The position numbers were made by a program, and so were the translations under genes. The notes under the pieces are model-generated. The model saw nothing but the letters and a program-made list of their open reading frames with translations. It was not told where the DNA came from and did not search any database. A DNA stretch of 64,000 nt from Pyrus communis (Eukaryota > Streptophyta > Magnoliopsida > Rosales > Rosaceae): NCBI RefSeq assembly GCF_963583255.1, contig NC_084813.1, forward strand, positions 10,464,001-10,528,000, given 5' to 3'. Of this stretch, positions 1-10,672 are shown piece after piece (within the stretch, counting starts at the first letter, position 1; each line of letters starts with the position of its first letter).

Positions 1-48
1 TAATTTTTAAACTCAGTGGAACAAAATGCGAAAGTAGGGAAGACTTAC

Positions 49-558
49 ATCTTCGCTTGAGTCTCCAAACTGCGGCTGATGGAAGGTAACGTCAACAGCA
101 GACGGTAGTGCCACAGTGCTTTCATTTATATCAGGAACAGTGATTCCCTCCACAAAACTTGAGACTACACTTTCAGGCATTGCGAGATCCCCAACATTGT
201 AGTCTGATACATGTTGAGCTGAAGTATATATAGCTCCCGCAGAGATTGTGTCTCCAGTGCCAGGAGACAATGCTGGACTATGTGCAGAGCTGGTCTGTGC
301 ATCACAGGGTACAAGAACACTCAAATTTTCGCTGGAAGAAAACCTAGCAGCATTTTTGGACATCACCACATCCATTTGATACTTTAACTTGTGAACCCGA
401 GAGTGCACTGCCTCAATTTTCCAAAGGACATGCTCCAAAGGCTTGTCACCATCTCGGTACTCAAAGAATGCCCAGTTATCACCACTGCTGAGTTTATCGT
501 TGTAATCCGCACTCTGCTCTGCGATTACTATCCCCTCAACAATAATAAAATAAGTCTT

Positions 559-604
<46 letters not shown>

Positions 605-2073
605 CGGAGTCTATCTTAAGGAAACAAATTATGCTTGAACAAGTGAATAAAGAAAAAAACTATACACAAGCGTCAGAACACAATGTAAAGGGCTGCTGAA
701 TTGAATAAGATTGGCAAGAATGAAGAGTCCTACAGCTACTATACATATGCAAGCACTCATACAAATATAGAAATACCATGCAAGGCAAGCCAACAATGAG
801 GTAAAAACTATACCTGCATTACTAAAGTCATCAGCAACGGAAGTGCCATCATGATCGGATCTTTTATTTTCTGCAATACATTAGAATGCTAGGATAAATA
901 TCATTGCGGGAGGTGTATTTTGTAAAGGAGAGTGAATGAGCAAAATCATGGTGTATTTTAGTATAAAGAAGAAGCTCCCACCAAGATAGGAAAAGACATT
1001 ATGATTTGAGATATATGATGCTATATCAGTTGTGTCTTCAACTCTTTTGCGTTTCCTCCTCTTCATAGCTTTCTTTCTGCGGAATTGACTACAACATGGC
1101 AATGACTTTGAACCAAATTCTTCCAAAGGAAATTGGTCGAGTCCTGTATGTCTTTTTTTACCATATGCTACTCCTAGGTCTCTGGAATACTTTAGTGCTT
1201 GTGCTTCAATTTCCTTAATTCTCAATTCCATCCAATTGCAGCGCCACATTACAGGACGTATAAAGTTTCTCCAGTGATTTGTCAACTTCTTCTTCCTGAA
1301 TTAGAAACAAAGGCAGTTGGGAGATTCACGTGAGGGGTTATGGTAGTTCCCAGAAGTACATGCCCAAAAAATGACACAGAAGCATCAAAAACTCATGCCT
1401 ATGCTTACATACTTGTAAAATTGGAGAGACAGAGAATGTTTGACTAGTGTTTTTAGATGGAAAAACCACCTTAGAATGTAGATTGTTCCAAAAGTAAAAA
1501 TGCTTGTCAAATCAAGATGTGCATAAGACAAAGGGTTTCATCGTGCCATTCCAAGGCTCGAGTCTAGAAGCAGTTAATCATGTATGAAGTAGCATGCGAG
1601 TTACGACTTGAACGGTACAAATGGAAATCACAACTAGATATAAACTAGAAATAATAAATTACAAAGAGGGAAGAAGAAGCCGGCACACACCTGGTTTGAA
1701 ATGCACTCGCAAATGCATCAAAAGCAGATGTCGAAGTATTGTCCTCAAATGAATGGGACTGCACTTCACCTTCTTCACAAAATCCAGAAAAACTACCAGT
1801 GTCAGACGTAGTGTCGGCAAATGAGGTTGAATATTCATCAGTTGCATCTGCATCAGGATGGTCAGTTTCAGGCTGCTCCTGATTACTTGTGCACTGAATT
1901 ATATCAATGTTGAAGATTGAAGCCATGTGTTTTCCCTCCGACGCCGAAGCAGAAGCAGAGTTTGGCAAGGAAGCCCTCCTAATTTCTGTACCATCATCAA
2001 CAAGTTCAACTTTTGGGTTGACAAATGGTTTACAGTCTTGGTCAGCCTCCATGAATGGTTGGGCAGGAGCCAT
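49..2073 (-). CDS. Uncharacterised plant nuclear protein, 5' part (exons 1-4, gene runs off left edge)
   Basis: Rebuilt exons on the minus strand: 2073-1691, 1295-982, 870-814 and 527-49, 1233 nt in all. Reading phases agree at every GT-AG junction. The start is the ATG at 2073; the codon two triplets upstream is GTG. Exon 1 is acidic and Ser/Thr-rich. Exon 2 holds the most distinctive block, about residues 134-149 (WRNF-x-RP-x-MWRC), followed by a helix with ELRIKE, then a basic KKAMKRRKRKRVED stretch that looks like a nuclear localisation signal. Exon 4 encodes a WAFFEYRDGD patch and a possible helix (HVLWKIEAVHSRVHKLKYQM). I remember plant proteins with the WRNF...MWRC block annotated only as uncharacterised; no function is claimed. 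Intron 3 contains a long poly-T tract (about 561-604). Exon 4 ends at a good donor (GAT|GTAAGT), so further exons lie beyond base 1. Confidence 0.75.
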
Positions 2074-2104
2074 AGCCACCAGCTGAGCTGAGCTCTGTTC
2101 TTAT

Positions 2105-2249
2105 TATTAAGGATACAAATGTAATTACATTAGGAAGAGGAAATACTTAGAGATTAAGTAATCTTTATTTGCTAAGCTGTAATAGTCTTGTATAAATACC
2201 CATAGTGTAACAGTTATCAAATGATTTAATGTGAAATATTTACCTAATA
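2105..2249 (+). repeat. Copia 5' LTR
   Basis: 145 bp. A TATA-box-like GTATAAATA lies near 2199, consistent with a U3 promoter firing rightwards into the ORF. Bases 2123-2249 recur at 5067-5193. Confidence 0.8.
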
Positions 2250-2260
2250 TGGTATCAATC
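2250..2260 (+). other. Copia primer-binding site
   Basis: TGGTATCAATC starts immediately after LTR1. Its first eight bases match the complement of the 3' end of plant initiator tRNA-Met, the usual minus-strand primer of plant Copia elements. Confidence 0.75.
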
Positions 2261-2384
2261 GCCTCCAGTCTCACGACCTCCTTTTCGATCCTCTTTTCCG
2301 CTTCTCTCTGCGTCGCTTCCTCTTCTTCTTCGATCAGTTCTTGATCTTGATTCGATCGGTTCTTGACTTGCTCGTGCTTCTTCC

Positions 2385-5105
2385 TTGCGATTCTTGTTCC
2401 TAATCGCGATCTCTTCTTCAATCTTAGCTATGGCGACTACTGCCTCTCCATCTTCCGAATCGGCTTCTCCTGTTCATCCGATTCCAGATGCACATCTCAA
2501 CCCTAACTCTGCAATTTCTTCCATCACGATCCAAAACATTGGATCTATGGTTCCAATCAAGCTCACCACTACCAACTACCTCACCTGGAGTGCCTTGTTT
2601 GCTCCGATCCTCCGCCGTTATAATCTTACCGGTCTCATTGACGGATCTCTGGTAGCGCCGCCCAAATATCTTCTTGATTCTTCTGGCAATCACACTGCAA
2701 CTCTCAATCCGACCTATGTTACCTGGTTCGAGAATGATCAGAACATCCTCATTTGGATTAATTCCACTCTCTCTGAATCTTTAATTCCCTACACAGTTGG
2801 CGTGACCTCTGCTCGAGAACTCTGGGCGAAACTGGAATCGCGCCTCGCCACTGCCTCTCAGTCGCACATTCACGAGCTTCGTTCTCGTCTTCGCAGTCTT
2901 GTCAAAGGTGATTTGAATGCTGCTCAGTATCTTCAGAAAATTGAGGAAATTGCAGATGCCCTTGCCAGTGCTGGTGCTCCCGTGGAAGATTCCGAACTCA
3001 TCTCCGTCACACTTCATGGCTTACCTCCCAAATTTGACTCATTTGTGGATGCTATTCAGTTCCGTCTTGGCTCTACTACTATTGATGAGTTGCATGGCCT
3101 ACTTCTTAGTAAGGAGATTCAGCTCAATAATCGGAAGAAACCTGTTTCCACTGCTCCCTTTCAGGCGTATAATTCATCTGCTGGTCTTCTTCCTTTGCCT
3201 GCAAATTCTCCTCCTCAAGGGTTTGTGGCTTCGCATACTTCTCCAGGGTTTCCAACTCAAGGACGTCCAAATCGGGGTAATTTTCAATCTCGTGGCCACT
3301 CTAGATACAACACTGGCCGGAATAACTACTCTCGGAATCCTAATCAACGATTCTCTCGTGGTTCTCGTCCACATTACTCTTCTCCTCGCAAGTTCTTCTG
3401 TCAGATCTGTCGCCAACCAGACCATGAAGCTTGTGACTGTCCCCATCGCATGGATCCTCACTACACTGGCAAAGCGTCTCATTCTGCCATGATTGCTAAT
3501 ACTTCCCCTCCTAATCCTACCTGGATTGTCGATTCTGGTGCTAGCTCGCACATGACGAATTCGACTGCTCATCTTCAGAATTCAGAGCCATATACTGGTC
3601 CAGAACAAGTGTATATTGGAGATGGCAAAGGTTTGCCCATTCTCCACTCTGGTGCCTCATCTTTACATACTTCTACTCATTCTTTTTTGTTAAAGAATGT
3701 TTTACATGTCCCTGCCTTAAAACATAATCTTCTCTCTGCGAATCAATTTCTACTTGACAACTACTGTTCTATGCATCTTTATCCCTCTCACTTCACTGTG
3801 AAGGATCTTTCTTCGGGGAGGATGCTTTTTAAAGGTCCAGTTCAACATGGCTTCTATCCACTCCGCGCAGCATCATTACCTGCTCCTTCTCCTCATGCTT
3901 TAGTTGCTTCTGTCAAAGCTTCGAGACATCTCTGGCATCAAAGATTGGGCCACCCTTCTGTGAAGATTGTAAATAAGTTGGCCTCTCAATCCTGTATTGC
4001 TGTTGTTGATCGTTCAACTACAACCTTTTGTTCAGATTGTGCACTAGGGAAATGTTCCAGACTTCCTTTTTCACGAACTACTTGTACCTCCAGCAAGCCT
4101 CTAGAACTTATTCACACGGATGTTTGGGGTCCCTCACCATCAGTTTCTCATCAGGGTTTTCGCTACTATGTCATTTTTCTAGATGACTATACTCGTTATT
4201 GTTGGTTCTATCATTTGAAGTGTAAATCTGATGTACTTACTGTGTTTAAGCAATGGAAATTACTTGTTGAAAATTCTCTGTGTTCCAAGGTTATTGCCTT
4301 ACGCTCAGATTCTGGTGGAGAGTTTGTCAGTACTGCTTTTTCTCAGTTCTTATCTAGCTCTGGCATTCAACATCAACTCACTTGTCCTCACACACCTGAG
4401 CAGAATGGGTGTGCTGAGCGTAAGCACAGGCACATCGTTGAGACAGCTCGAACTCTATTGGCAGCATCTAAAGTGCCCCACACTTACTGGGTTGAGGTCT
4501 TTGCTACATCTGTCTATCTAATCAACAGGCTACCTACTATCTCCCGGCCTTCTCCCTGGCAGTCTCTCTTCAAGAAAACCCCAGATTATAAATTTCTCAA
4601 GGTCTTTGGCTGTCGCTGCTTCCCTTGGTTGAAGCCCTACACATCCTCCAAACTCGACCCCAAAAGCAAACCTTGTGTCTTCTTGGGGTATAGCCTCAAT
4701 CATAAAGGTTATCTCTGCCTTCATCCTTCCTCTCACAGAATCTATATTTCTCGCCATGTTATCTTTGATGAATCCTTTTTTCCATTTCATTCCTTGCCTT
4801 CCTCTTCATCACCTTATGTTCCTTCTTCTTCCTCCTCCCCATCTTCTATTCCCTCTTCTCTTACTTTTTCCTATCACCCCCCACCTCCTGTTCTTTCCTC
4901 ACTCTCACCCTCATCTCCCTCTGCTCCTGTGAATCCTGCTCCTCTCTCTTCTTCCCTATCTTTATCCTCTCATCCTGCCCCCTTATCTCCCCCTGCAGAT
5001 CCCTCCCCTTCCCATTCCTCCCAGTCTCCAGCACCTACCAACCTTCACCCTATGCAAACACGATCCAATTACATTAGGAAGAGGAAATACTTAGAGATTA
5101 AGTAA
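2385..5105 (+). CDS. Copia gag-protease-integrase polyprotein lacking reverse transcriptase
   Basis: One open frame of 906 codons without stops. The true start may be the later ATG at 2430 (MATTASPSS). Order of domains: Copia gag (LTTTNYLTW onwards); zinc knuckle CX2CX4HX4C from C339; aspartic protease WIVDSGASSHM with D383; GAG-pre-integrase LWHQRLGHPS near 516; integrase core with D579, D642 and E678 (35 residues between the last two); a Ser/Pro-rich linker; and the HPMQTR motif that normally precedes RT. The frame then runs about a dozen codons into LTR2 and stops. Complete plant Copia polyproteins are around 1300-1400 residues, so the whole RT-RNase H third is missing. It cannot replicate alone; binding or processing activity is possible but not shown. 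Confidence 0.85.
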   Translation: MRFLFLIAISSSILAMATTASPSSESASPVHPIPDAHLNPNSAISSITIQNIGSMVPIKLTTTNYLTWSALFAPILRRYNLTGLIDGSLVAPPKYLLDSSGNHTATLNPTYVTWFENDQNILIWINSTLSESLIPYTVGVTSARELWAKLESRLATASQSHIHELRSRLRSLVKGDLNAAQYLQKIEEIADALASAGAPVEDSELISVTLHGLPPKFDSFVDAIQFRLGSTTIDELHGLLLSKEIQLNNRKKPVSTAPFQAYNSSAGLLPLPANSPPQGFVASHTSPGFPTQGRPNRGNFQSRGHSRYNTGRNNYSRNPNQRFSRGSRPHYSSPRKFFCQICRQPDHEACDCPHRMDPHYTGKASHSAMIANTSPPNPTWIVDSGASSHMTNSTAHLQNSEPYTGPEQVYIGDGKGLPILHSGASSLHTSTHSFLLKNVLHVPALKHNLLSANQFLLDNYCSMHLYPSHFTVKDLSSGRMLFKGPVQHGFYPLRAASLPAPSPHALVASVKASRHLWHQRLGHPSVKIVNKLASQSCIAVVDRSTTTFCSDCALGKCSRLPFSRTTCTSSKPLELIHTDVWGPSPSVSHQGFRYYVIFLDDYTRYCWFYHLKCKSDVLTVFKQWKLLVENSLCSKVIALRSDSGGEFVSTAFSQFLSSSGIQHQLTCPHTPEQNGCAERKHRHIVETARTLLAASKVPHTYWVEVFATSVYLINRLPTISRPSPWQSLFKKTPDYKFLKVFGCRCFPWLKPYTSSKLDPKSKPCVFLGYSLNHKGYLCLHPSSHRIYISRHVIFDESFFPFHSLPSSSSPYVPSSSSSPSSIPSSLTFSYHPPPPVLSSLSPSSPSAPVNPAPLSSSLSLSSHPAPLSPPADPSPSHSSQSPAPTNLHPMQTRSNYIRKRKYLEIK

Positions 5106-5193
5106 TCTTTATTTGCTAAGCTGTAATAGTCTTGTATAAATACCCATAGTGTAACAGTTATCAAATGATTTAATGTGAAATATTTACCTAATA
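5067..5193 (+). repeat. Copia 3' LTR, 5'-truncated by 18 bp
   Basis: 127 bp apparently identical to 2123-2249. The ORF enters it directly. It is followed by the target duplication CTTAT. Confidence 0.8.
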
Positions 5194-5219
5194 CTTATAA
5201 CATCAATTTACGAATGCTT

Positions 5220-5303
5220 ACTTATAATATCAAGGAGGAATTGATGTTGGAATATCACGAGTACCGATCATTAGCATAACATACATGCATAATTGGCATA
5301 TAG

Positions 5304-5344
<41 letters not shown>

Positions 5345-5530
5345 CGGTCGGGGGGGGGGGGGGGGGGGGGGTGGTGGGTTTGCCAGAGAGTGTGAGTGAG
5401 AGTGGGAGTGAGTGAGGAGCTGAGGAGCAGAGAAGGTTGGTGGTGGTGGCGGTAGCGGCCGATGAAAGCAAGTAGGAAGTGATGAGTGCGTAACGTTATA
5501 AAAACCTAAGCTCAAATTACACAATGGCCT
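5220..5530 (-). promoter_or_regulatory. Probable displaced leader/promoter of the gene at 49-2073
   Basis: Before the Copia insertion this stretch lay next to the gene start. It has a TA run (about 5305-5318), a GA run (about 5318-5344; CT on the gene strand), a 22-base G run (5350-5371) and further GAGTGAG-rich sequence. CT-rich leaders are common in plant 5'UTRs. No transcript evidence is available. Confidence 0.35.
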
Positions 5531-6422
5531 CTAATTTCCTAATAATTTCTTAATTTCCTTGACAGAGTTAAGGCTTTCCCGCTTTTGGTAACACGTGTGA
5601 GTGTGCCATTTGCTGCGTGTTACAATAAATTATAATATAAATTGTTATACCACGTGTTCCAATATAAGTAGATGATAACGTTAATATGTCGTGTTTTATG
5701 ATATATATATTTTTCAATATTCATTCACTTATATTATGAAATGTGATATATTGTCTTATGTTCCAGCTACACTCAAATAATGAGAACATACTTTGTGCTA
5801 GTTGAATAATATATGATGGGGGCACGAGAGAAGTAAGAAGGATGGTGGAAAAGGTGTGTAGAACTATACAGAGACACACACACACACAAAGAAGGGTAAA
5901 TAAAATAAAAACTAAAAACATAAACAAAAGCTTACTTTAAATTGTTTTCGCTTTCAGGATTTTATTTGTATTCATCTTTCTTTATTTCTTACCCTCCTTC
6001 AGAAAAATTACATTAGTGGTTTGACAAATAATATGACCGTAATAACGTAGGTATTGTATTGCATTTCAGTTTCAGCTGAATATGTTCTCCAATATACCCC
6101 ACTGACTTGATTAATCATCGCATGCGGCTAAATGTCACTCCTTACTTGTGGGACAGCTCAAGCATAAATCACAAATCGACTAAGTGATACTCATTATTCT
6201 ATTTCTTTCTTCTATGTTTCATCTAACCACTCAAGATTAAGTCGTGTGGTGATGCTAAAGGTTGACTACTTTGACAACTAAAGGAGAACCAAAGGTGGAG
6301 GGTTTAAAGAGAAGATTTGAAGAACAAGAAGATTGGTGGAGCAATTTGTAAGGGTTTTTCTAATAGCTTCAAGGGTGAGTTTAGTTCATCCTTCTTCTAT
6401 ATTTCTAAGAGAAATATGTAGT
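5531..6422. other. Non-coding AT-rich spacer
   Basis: No ORF with recognisable homology. An AC microsatellite lies at about 5873-5888. Nothing else is supported. Confidence 0.5.
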
Positions 6423-7240
6423 TGTTAGAGGTATGTCCTAAAAACAATCAACTAGTTGATAAACTATATATTTCGAACAATACCATGATAGTTCATGAGC
6501 TAATCACCGGGCAAGATCACCATACATCAACTAAACCATATAAAAATATTTTGGGTGAGTCCATGGACAACTTCAATGAGATTGTATAGATAATTCATAC
6601 ATAAGAAGGAAGTAACTTAATGAGTAAAGTTATTGAGACCATTATCTTATGTGTTTATCCTAAAACTATTCTCGAACGTTGAAACTATCGAGTGGATATT
6701 GGTAATTTCGAAAAGATCAGTGCACACTTATGTTTGCATATGCAAAAACTCATTGCCTTAAAGGGATCATACGAGCAAAATAGTTTACATTGGTGTTATT
6801 TTCATCACCAAAAGGGTTTGGCATTAATCATCTATACTTATAAATGTGAACGAAAGTATTGTAGTAGAGAATGACTATTATACTGTGATTCCAAACTATA
6901 TAGGTTCTCTGTATCCTTATTCCATATCGACTTGAACACCATAACATATAGTTAGCTAGGTGTTACACATGGTTAGTAAGACTTGTGAAATGGATAATCT
7001 GATTCACAATAAGGGTAGAACTAAAAGGGTTTTAAGTTCGCTATACGGATTATTGGAGATTAATCGCTCTTACTTCCTCATCGGTTAAAACGTAGTGGAT
7101 CGCACACCTTATTAGGAAGCTAAGATTACAAAAGTGGGTTGAACCAATTAATTATGATTAATCAGGAGATGGAATAATTAACTAAATGAATTTAAGTTAA
7201 TTATTCATAATGGTAGAGAAGCTTGAAAATAACAAGTGGC
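6423..7240. repeat. Possible old LTR remnant
   Basis: Starts TGTTAGAGGTATGTCC, like a retrotransposon LTR end, and continues as stop-filled sequence of different texture from its surroundings. No partner LTR, target duplication or protein domain was found. Boundaries are approximate. Confidence 0.25.
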
Positions 7241-7283
7241 CCTCAAATGTAACAAGCTTGAATTTTTGTTTACATTATTATTT

Positions 7284-7783
7284 GGGTGAACCGTCAATTT
7301 AGTCCCTTAATTATCACCTGAGTAAAAATTAGGTCCTTAAACTAATTTTTCAGAAAAATCAGTCATTGAATTATAAAAATCTGCCAATTACATCCCTATT
7401 ATTAGATTCAAACCTACAATATTCAATTTTCTGTCAATTTAAGTCATGTTATTTGCATGTGATACACATTGGAGGGTAGATTGGTAATTTTCTTATAAAG
7501 AACTAGCGTATGGAGTTTACTTTGGAGGGTGAATTAGATATTAGATTCGCAACATATATGAAATGTTAAGGGCTTAAAGGCAAGAAAATGATGGTATTAC
7601 ACTTTAAAGTGTGTCAAGTGACTTAAGTTGATGAAAAATTAGATAAAATAGCTTTGAAAATAATAGTAAGGATGAAATTATCAATTTTTAATGAATTTAA
7701 GGATTTATTTTACCGAAAAAAATAATTCAAGGACCTAATTTTCACTTAAGTGATAGTTTATGGACTAAATCGTCACTTCACCC
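7284..7783. mobile_element. MULE-type MITE, family A copy 1
   Basis: Terminal inverted repeats of about 60-70 bp begin GGGTGAA and end TTCACCC. Flanking 9-mers TTATTATTT (7275-7283) and TTCTTATTT (7784-7792) differ at one base, as expected for an aged 9-bp target duplication of a Mutator-like element. It has no coding capacity. Related copies are at 11793 and 33607. Confidence 0.8.
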
Positions 7784-7814
7784 TTCTTATTTTAGTGGCA
7801 CAAGACACGATGTT

Positions 7815-7950
7815 ATTTTAGTAGCACAGAACGTCATGCCGAGACATTAAATCTCGTGGTTAAACCCGCTACCATTTGCACCCTTCTTAATTTGGCGATT
7901 TCTTGGGATTGGCCATTACGTAAGCTATATGTCAAAAATGTTTTTCCTTC
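7815..7950 (+). pseudogene. Copia reverse-transcriptase fragment
   Basis: A short frame reads VKPATICTLLNLAISWDWP then LRKLYVKNVF, matching the Copia RT block VKPATIRTVL...LDVKNAFLHG. There is no element structure around it. It is not obviously the missing RT of the element at 2105, which lies in another context. Confidence 0.6.
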
Positions 7951-7959
7951 GTTGGGGAA

Positions 7960-8840
7960 ATATTTCTTTGTGGTGCGTAAGAGCATCTCCAATGGAGGCT
8001 ATATCCTCCATGAAGCTACTATATTTCAAGCCTTAGCGAGAAATTTTATCCCCAATGAGCTGAAAAATGGGTCTAGATCAGCCACTGGTGTTAGCAATTT
8101 CCTTTTTTGGATAGCATAAAATTAGGCTACATCTAGCCCAAAAAGTCCCACAAAAAAGTAGCAACACATGTGAGCAAAATTCTATCACTCTCCCTCCTCT
8201 TACGAATACACTTGTACTCCCATTTTATTATTATTTTTAAATCTTTTTTCTTTCTTATTTTTCTTTCACTTTGGGTAACTAATGATTGTTTTAAATTCCA
8301 TAAGAATTAAATTTTCAAATTGATTTAACGTTCATGGGCATTAGTGGGCGAAATTTTCAAATAATTTTTTTCAAAATTGTATGATACTAATTTATCAATT
8401 AGTGCTAGGTAAATTGATTATACGTGAAAATCAAATTATTTCAAATGACGAAATGGGAGTTTGCTTCTTTCAACATAATAGATAGAGATATGATAATCTA
8501 ATCCAACGAACGATTCATAAATGATGAAATCTAACTTTGTCACAATTTGAACTTTTTAGGTTGAAAGGTTCATACAAATAAAAAAATAAAAAATTTAAGA
8601 TATTACATCTAAAAATCAACTTAAAAAAAACTAACAAAAAAAAATAAAAAATAAAAAAAAATCATCGCTTAATCAAATTACTCTATAAAAAAATATATAT
8701 ATCCTGAAATTCTTTTACAAAACCTCAAAAATTCTTAAGAGCTCCTGAATGAGCTATATCGATGACTTTTCTAGCCCCTGTGGATACTCTAAAGCCCGGA
8801 ACGAACCAAGGCTCGCCCAGACCAAGAGCAAGACCATCGT
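7960..8840. other. AT-rich spacer upstream of the SEP15-like gene
   Basis: Contains GAGCATCTCCAATGGAG near 7981, resembling a MITE end, but no matching second end was found. Otherwise A/T runs. The last 150 bases are presumably the promoter and leader of the next gene. Confidence 0.4.
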
Positions 8841-8904
8841 TTTGTTTTTTCTTTGAGTCTTGGGAGGAGAGACTGTGAGACTCGTGAGCTTGGAAGGAAG
8901 AGAT

Positions 8905-10640
8905 ATGGGAGCGTTGATGGTGGCTATGTTGGTGGTGCTCACGGTGGCAGTAGCCTCCGGTGAATCGAAAGAGAAGCTGAGCACAAGGAAATGCGAGAAT
9001 CTTGGTTTCACAGGTCTCGCTTTGTGCTCTGATTGTAACAGTTTGGCTGAGTATGTCAAAGATCAAGGTTCCCCATCCAATCCAATTCTCCTCCCTTTTT
9101 CTCTTTCTTTTTCAAATTCCCACACTTTACTTTTGTTGTTGTTGTATATTTTAGTTGTGTGAATTGCTGTTGTTGTTGATGGGGTTTGAAGTGTTTTAAT
9201 CCAAATTAGAGTGAGTCTTTAGGAATTGTCCCAAGAAAAAAAAAAAGGAGTGACTGTTTGGTGCAATCATAGAACAAAGTCTGAGAGTTTTAGCACTGGC
9301 AAATGGCAATTATTGACTTTATGGGAAGGAATTTGTGATCTGAAGAGGAGGAGTCTCCATTTATTCAGGTTCCCAACTTTGGCAATTATAATTTGTAGCA
9401 ATTAAGGACATAGATATTAGGAGCACCAAAAGATATTTGAGTCTTGAATTCCATCGATATTCCATACCGAATAATGTAAATACAACTGCATAGCTGATGA
9501 TCATGGAACTAAGTGGCAAGACGATGTAATTAGTGGCCATTCCTAATGGTGTTTGCGTTATAAGACATCACTATCACTTGCATTTTTTGGAGATCACTTG
9601 CATTTGTCCAAGCCCTTGGAAGGAGAGATCTCGTGGTTACGACTCTTTCATTACAAGATGCCACTTTGTTGCGCAAACATGTTGATAGAAATAAGTTTTG
9701 GGAATATGAGTGGTTGGGAAATTCTACCTTTAAATCTCAGTTCCAATCTCTACAGTAGTACAGTATACCGGTTGTCGTAATATGGCCATTTCTAGTGTTG
9801 TGGATTTTTCCAGTGGATGGATGAACTGGAAATTTTGCTTCAGGAGAAATCGAAAGGGAAGTGGAAGAATCTTCATCCCCTTTTGAGATTGGTGGAAAAT
9901 ATCATTTTCCACCCTTCTATGATGGATTCAAGGAAATTGTCAAGGTATTCTTACAAATCTCACTATAGTTTCATTGCTAATCACGGCAATGAAACTCTTT
10001 ATTTGCTATTGGACGATATGGAAATCCAGAGCTCCATCTAAAGTAAAGATGTTGGATAATTGCCCGTGTCAAGGTTAACACTTGTGACATGGTTCATAGA
10101 AGGCACCGCTCTTACCGCTTGTCGCCTTATTGGTGTATCTTATATAAGTTAGATTTAAAATCTGTTGATCAATCTTTCTTCATTGTCTGATGACATTGGG
10201 CTTGTGGTTGAAGCTGGTTAGGGAGATGGGTACTGTATAATTCCAAGGGACTGCCTCTCTCTGCTTAGTGAATCTCACCTTTGGTTTGGAAGGGTAATAA
10301 AGTGAAGGTGATGCTGGGTTGGATAATTTTCACTAAGTTTTGGGTGGTTTGGATGGAGATAAATGGAAGGGTTTAGGTAGATTATGCAGGAGCTGGTTTT
10401 GCGGAGGTTTTTGTCAGCCCTCCCGGTTTCTGTGTCTTGTGAGTTCAGGGGAATTACCCTCTCCTTAATTTGAGTAGATTGGAAGGCAGCTTCCTTTTAG
10501 TTTGTGACTTTGTGTTAGGGTGCTCTTCAGCTCTGTGGAGTTGTCTCTTTCTCTTTCCATTTTCTGTTTTGGGTGGTTTGCTTGACCACTCCTTCTGTTG
10601 TTTCTGCTGCTTTCCTTTTTTTAATATAATTGTTTCTTTA

Positions 10641-10672
<32 letters not shown>

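Larger units (their letters stand above)
2105..5193 (+). mobile_element. Copia-type LTR retrotransposon, internally deleted (no RT/RNase H)
   Basis: Short direct repeats flank a gag-pol ORF. LTR1 is 2105-2249 and LTR2 is 5067-5193; the shared 127 bp look identical by eye. The target duplication CTTAT is at 2100-2104 and 5194-5198. The termini are TATTA...TAATA rather than the usual TG...CA; such non-TGCA LTRs are known mainly in Copia elements near genes. A primer-binding site matching initiator tRNA-Met follows LTR1 at 2250. LTR2 lacks the first 18 bp of LTR1, and no polypurine tract precedes it. New LTRs are copied from a single U3 template, so the loss of RT, RNase H, the polypurine tract and 18 bp of LTR2 probably happened after insertion. 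The element lies in the leader of the minus-strand gene at 49-2073, in opposite orientation. Confidence 0.85.

Noticed and set aside
5255..5524. Frame rich in Pro/Ser/Leu opposite the GA/G runs
   Set aside because: Product of microsatellites; no homology.
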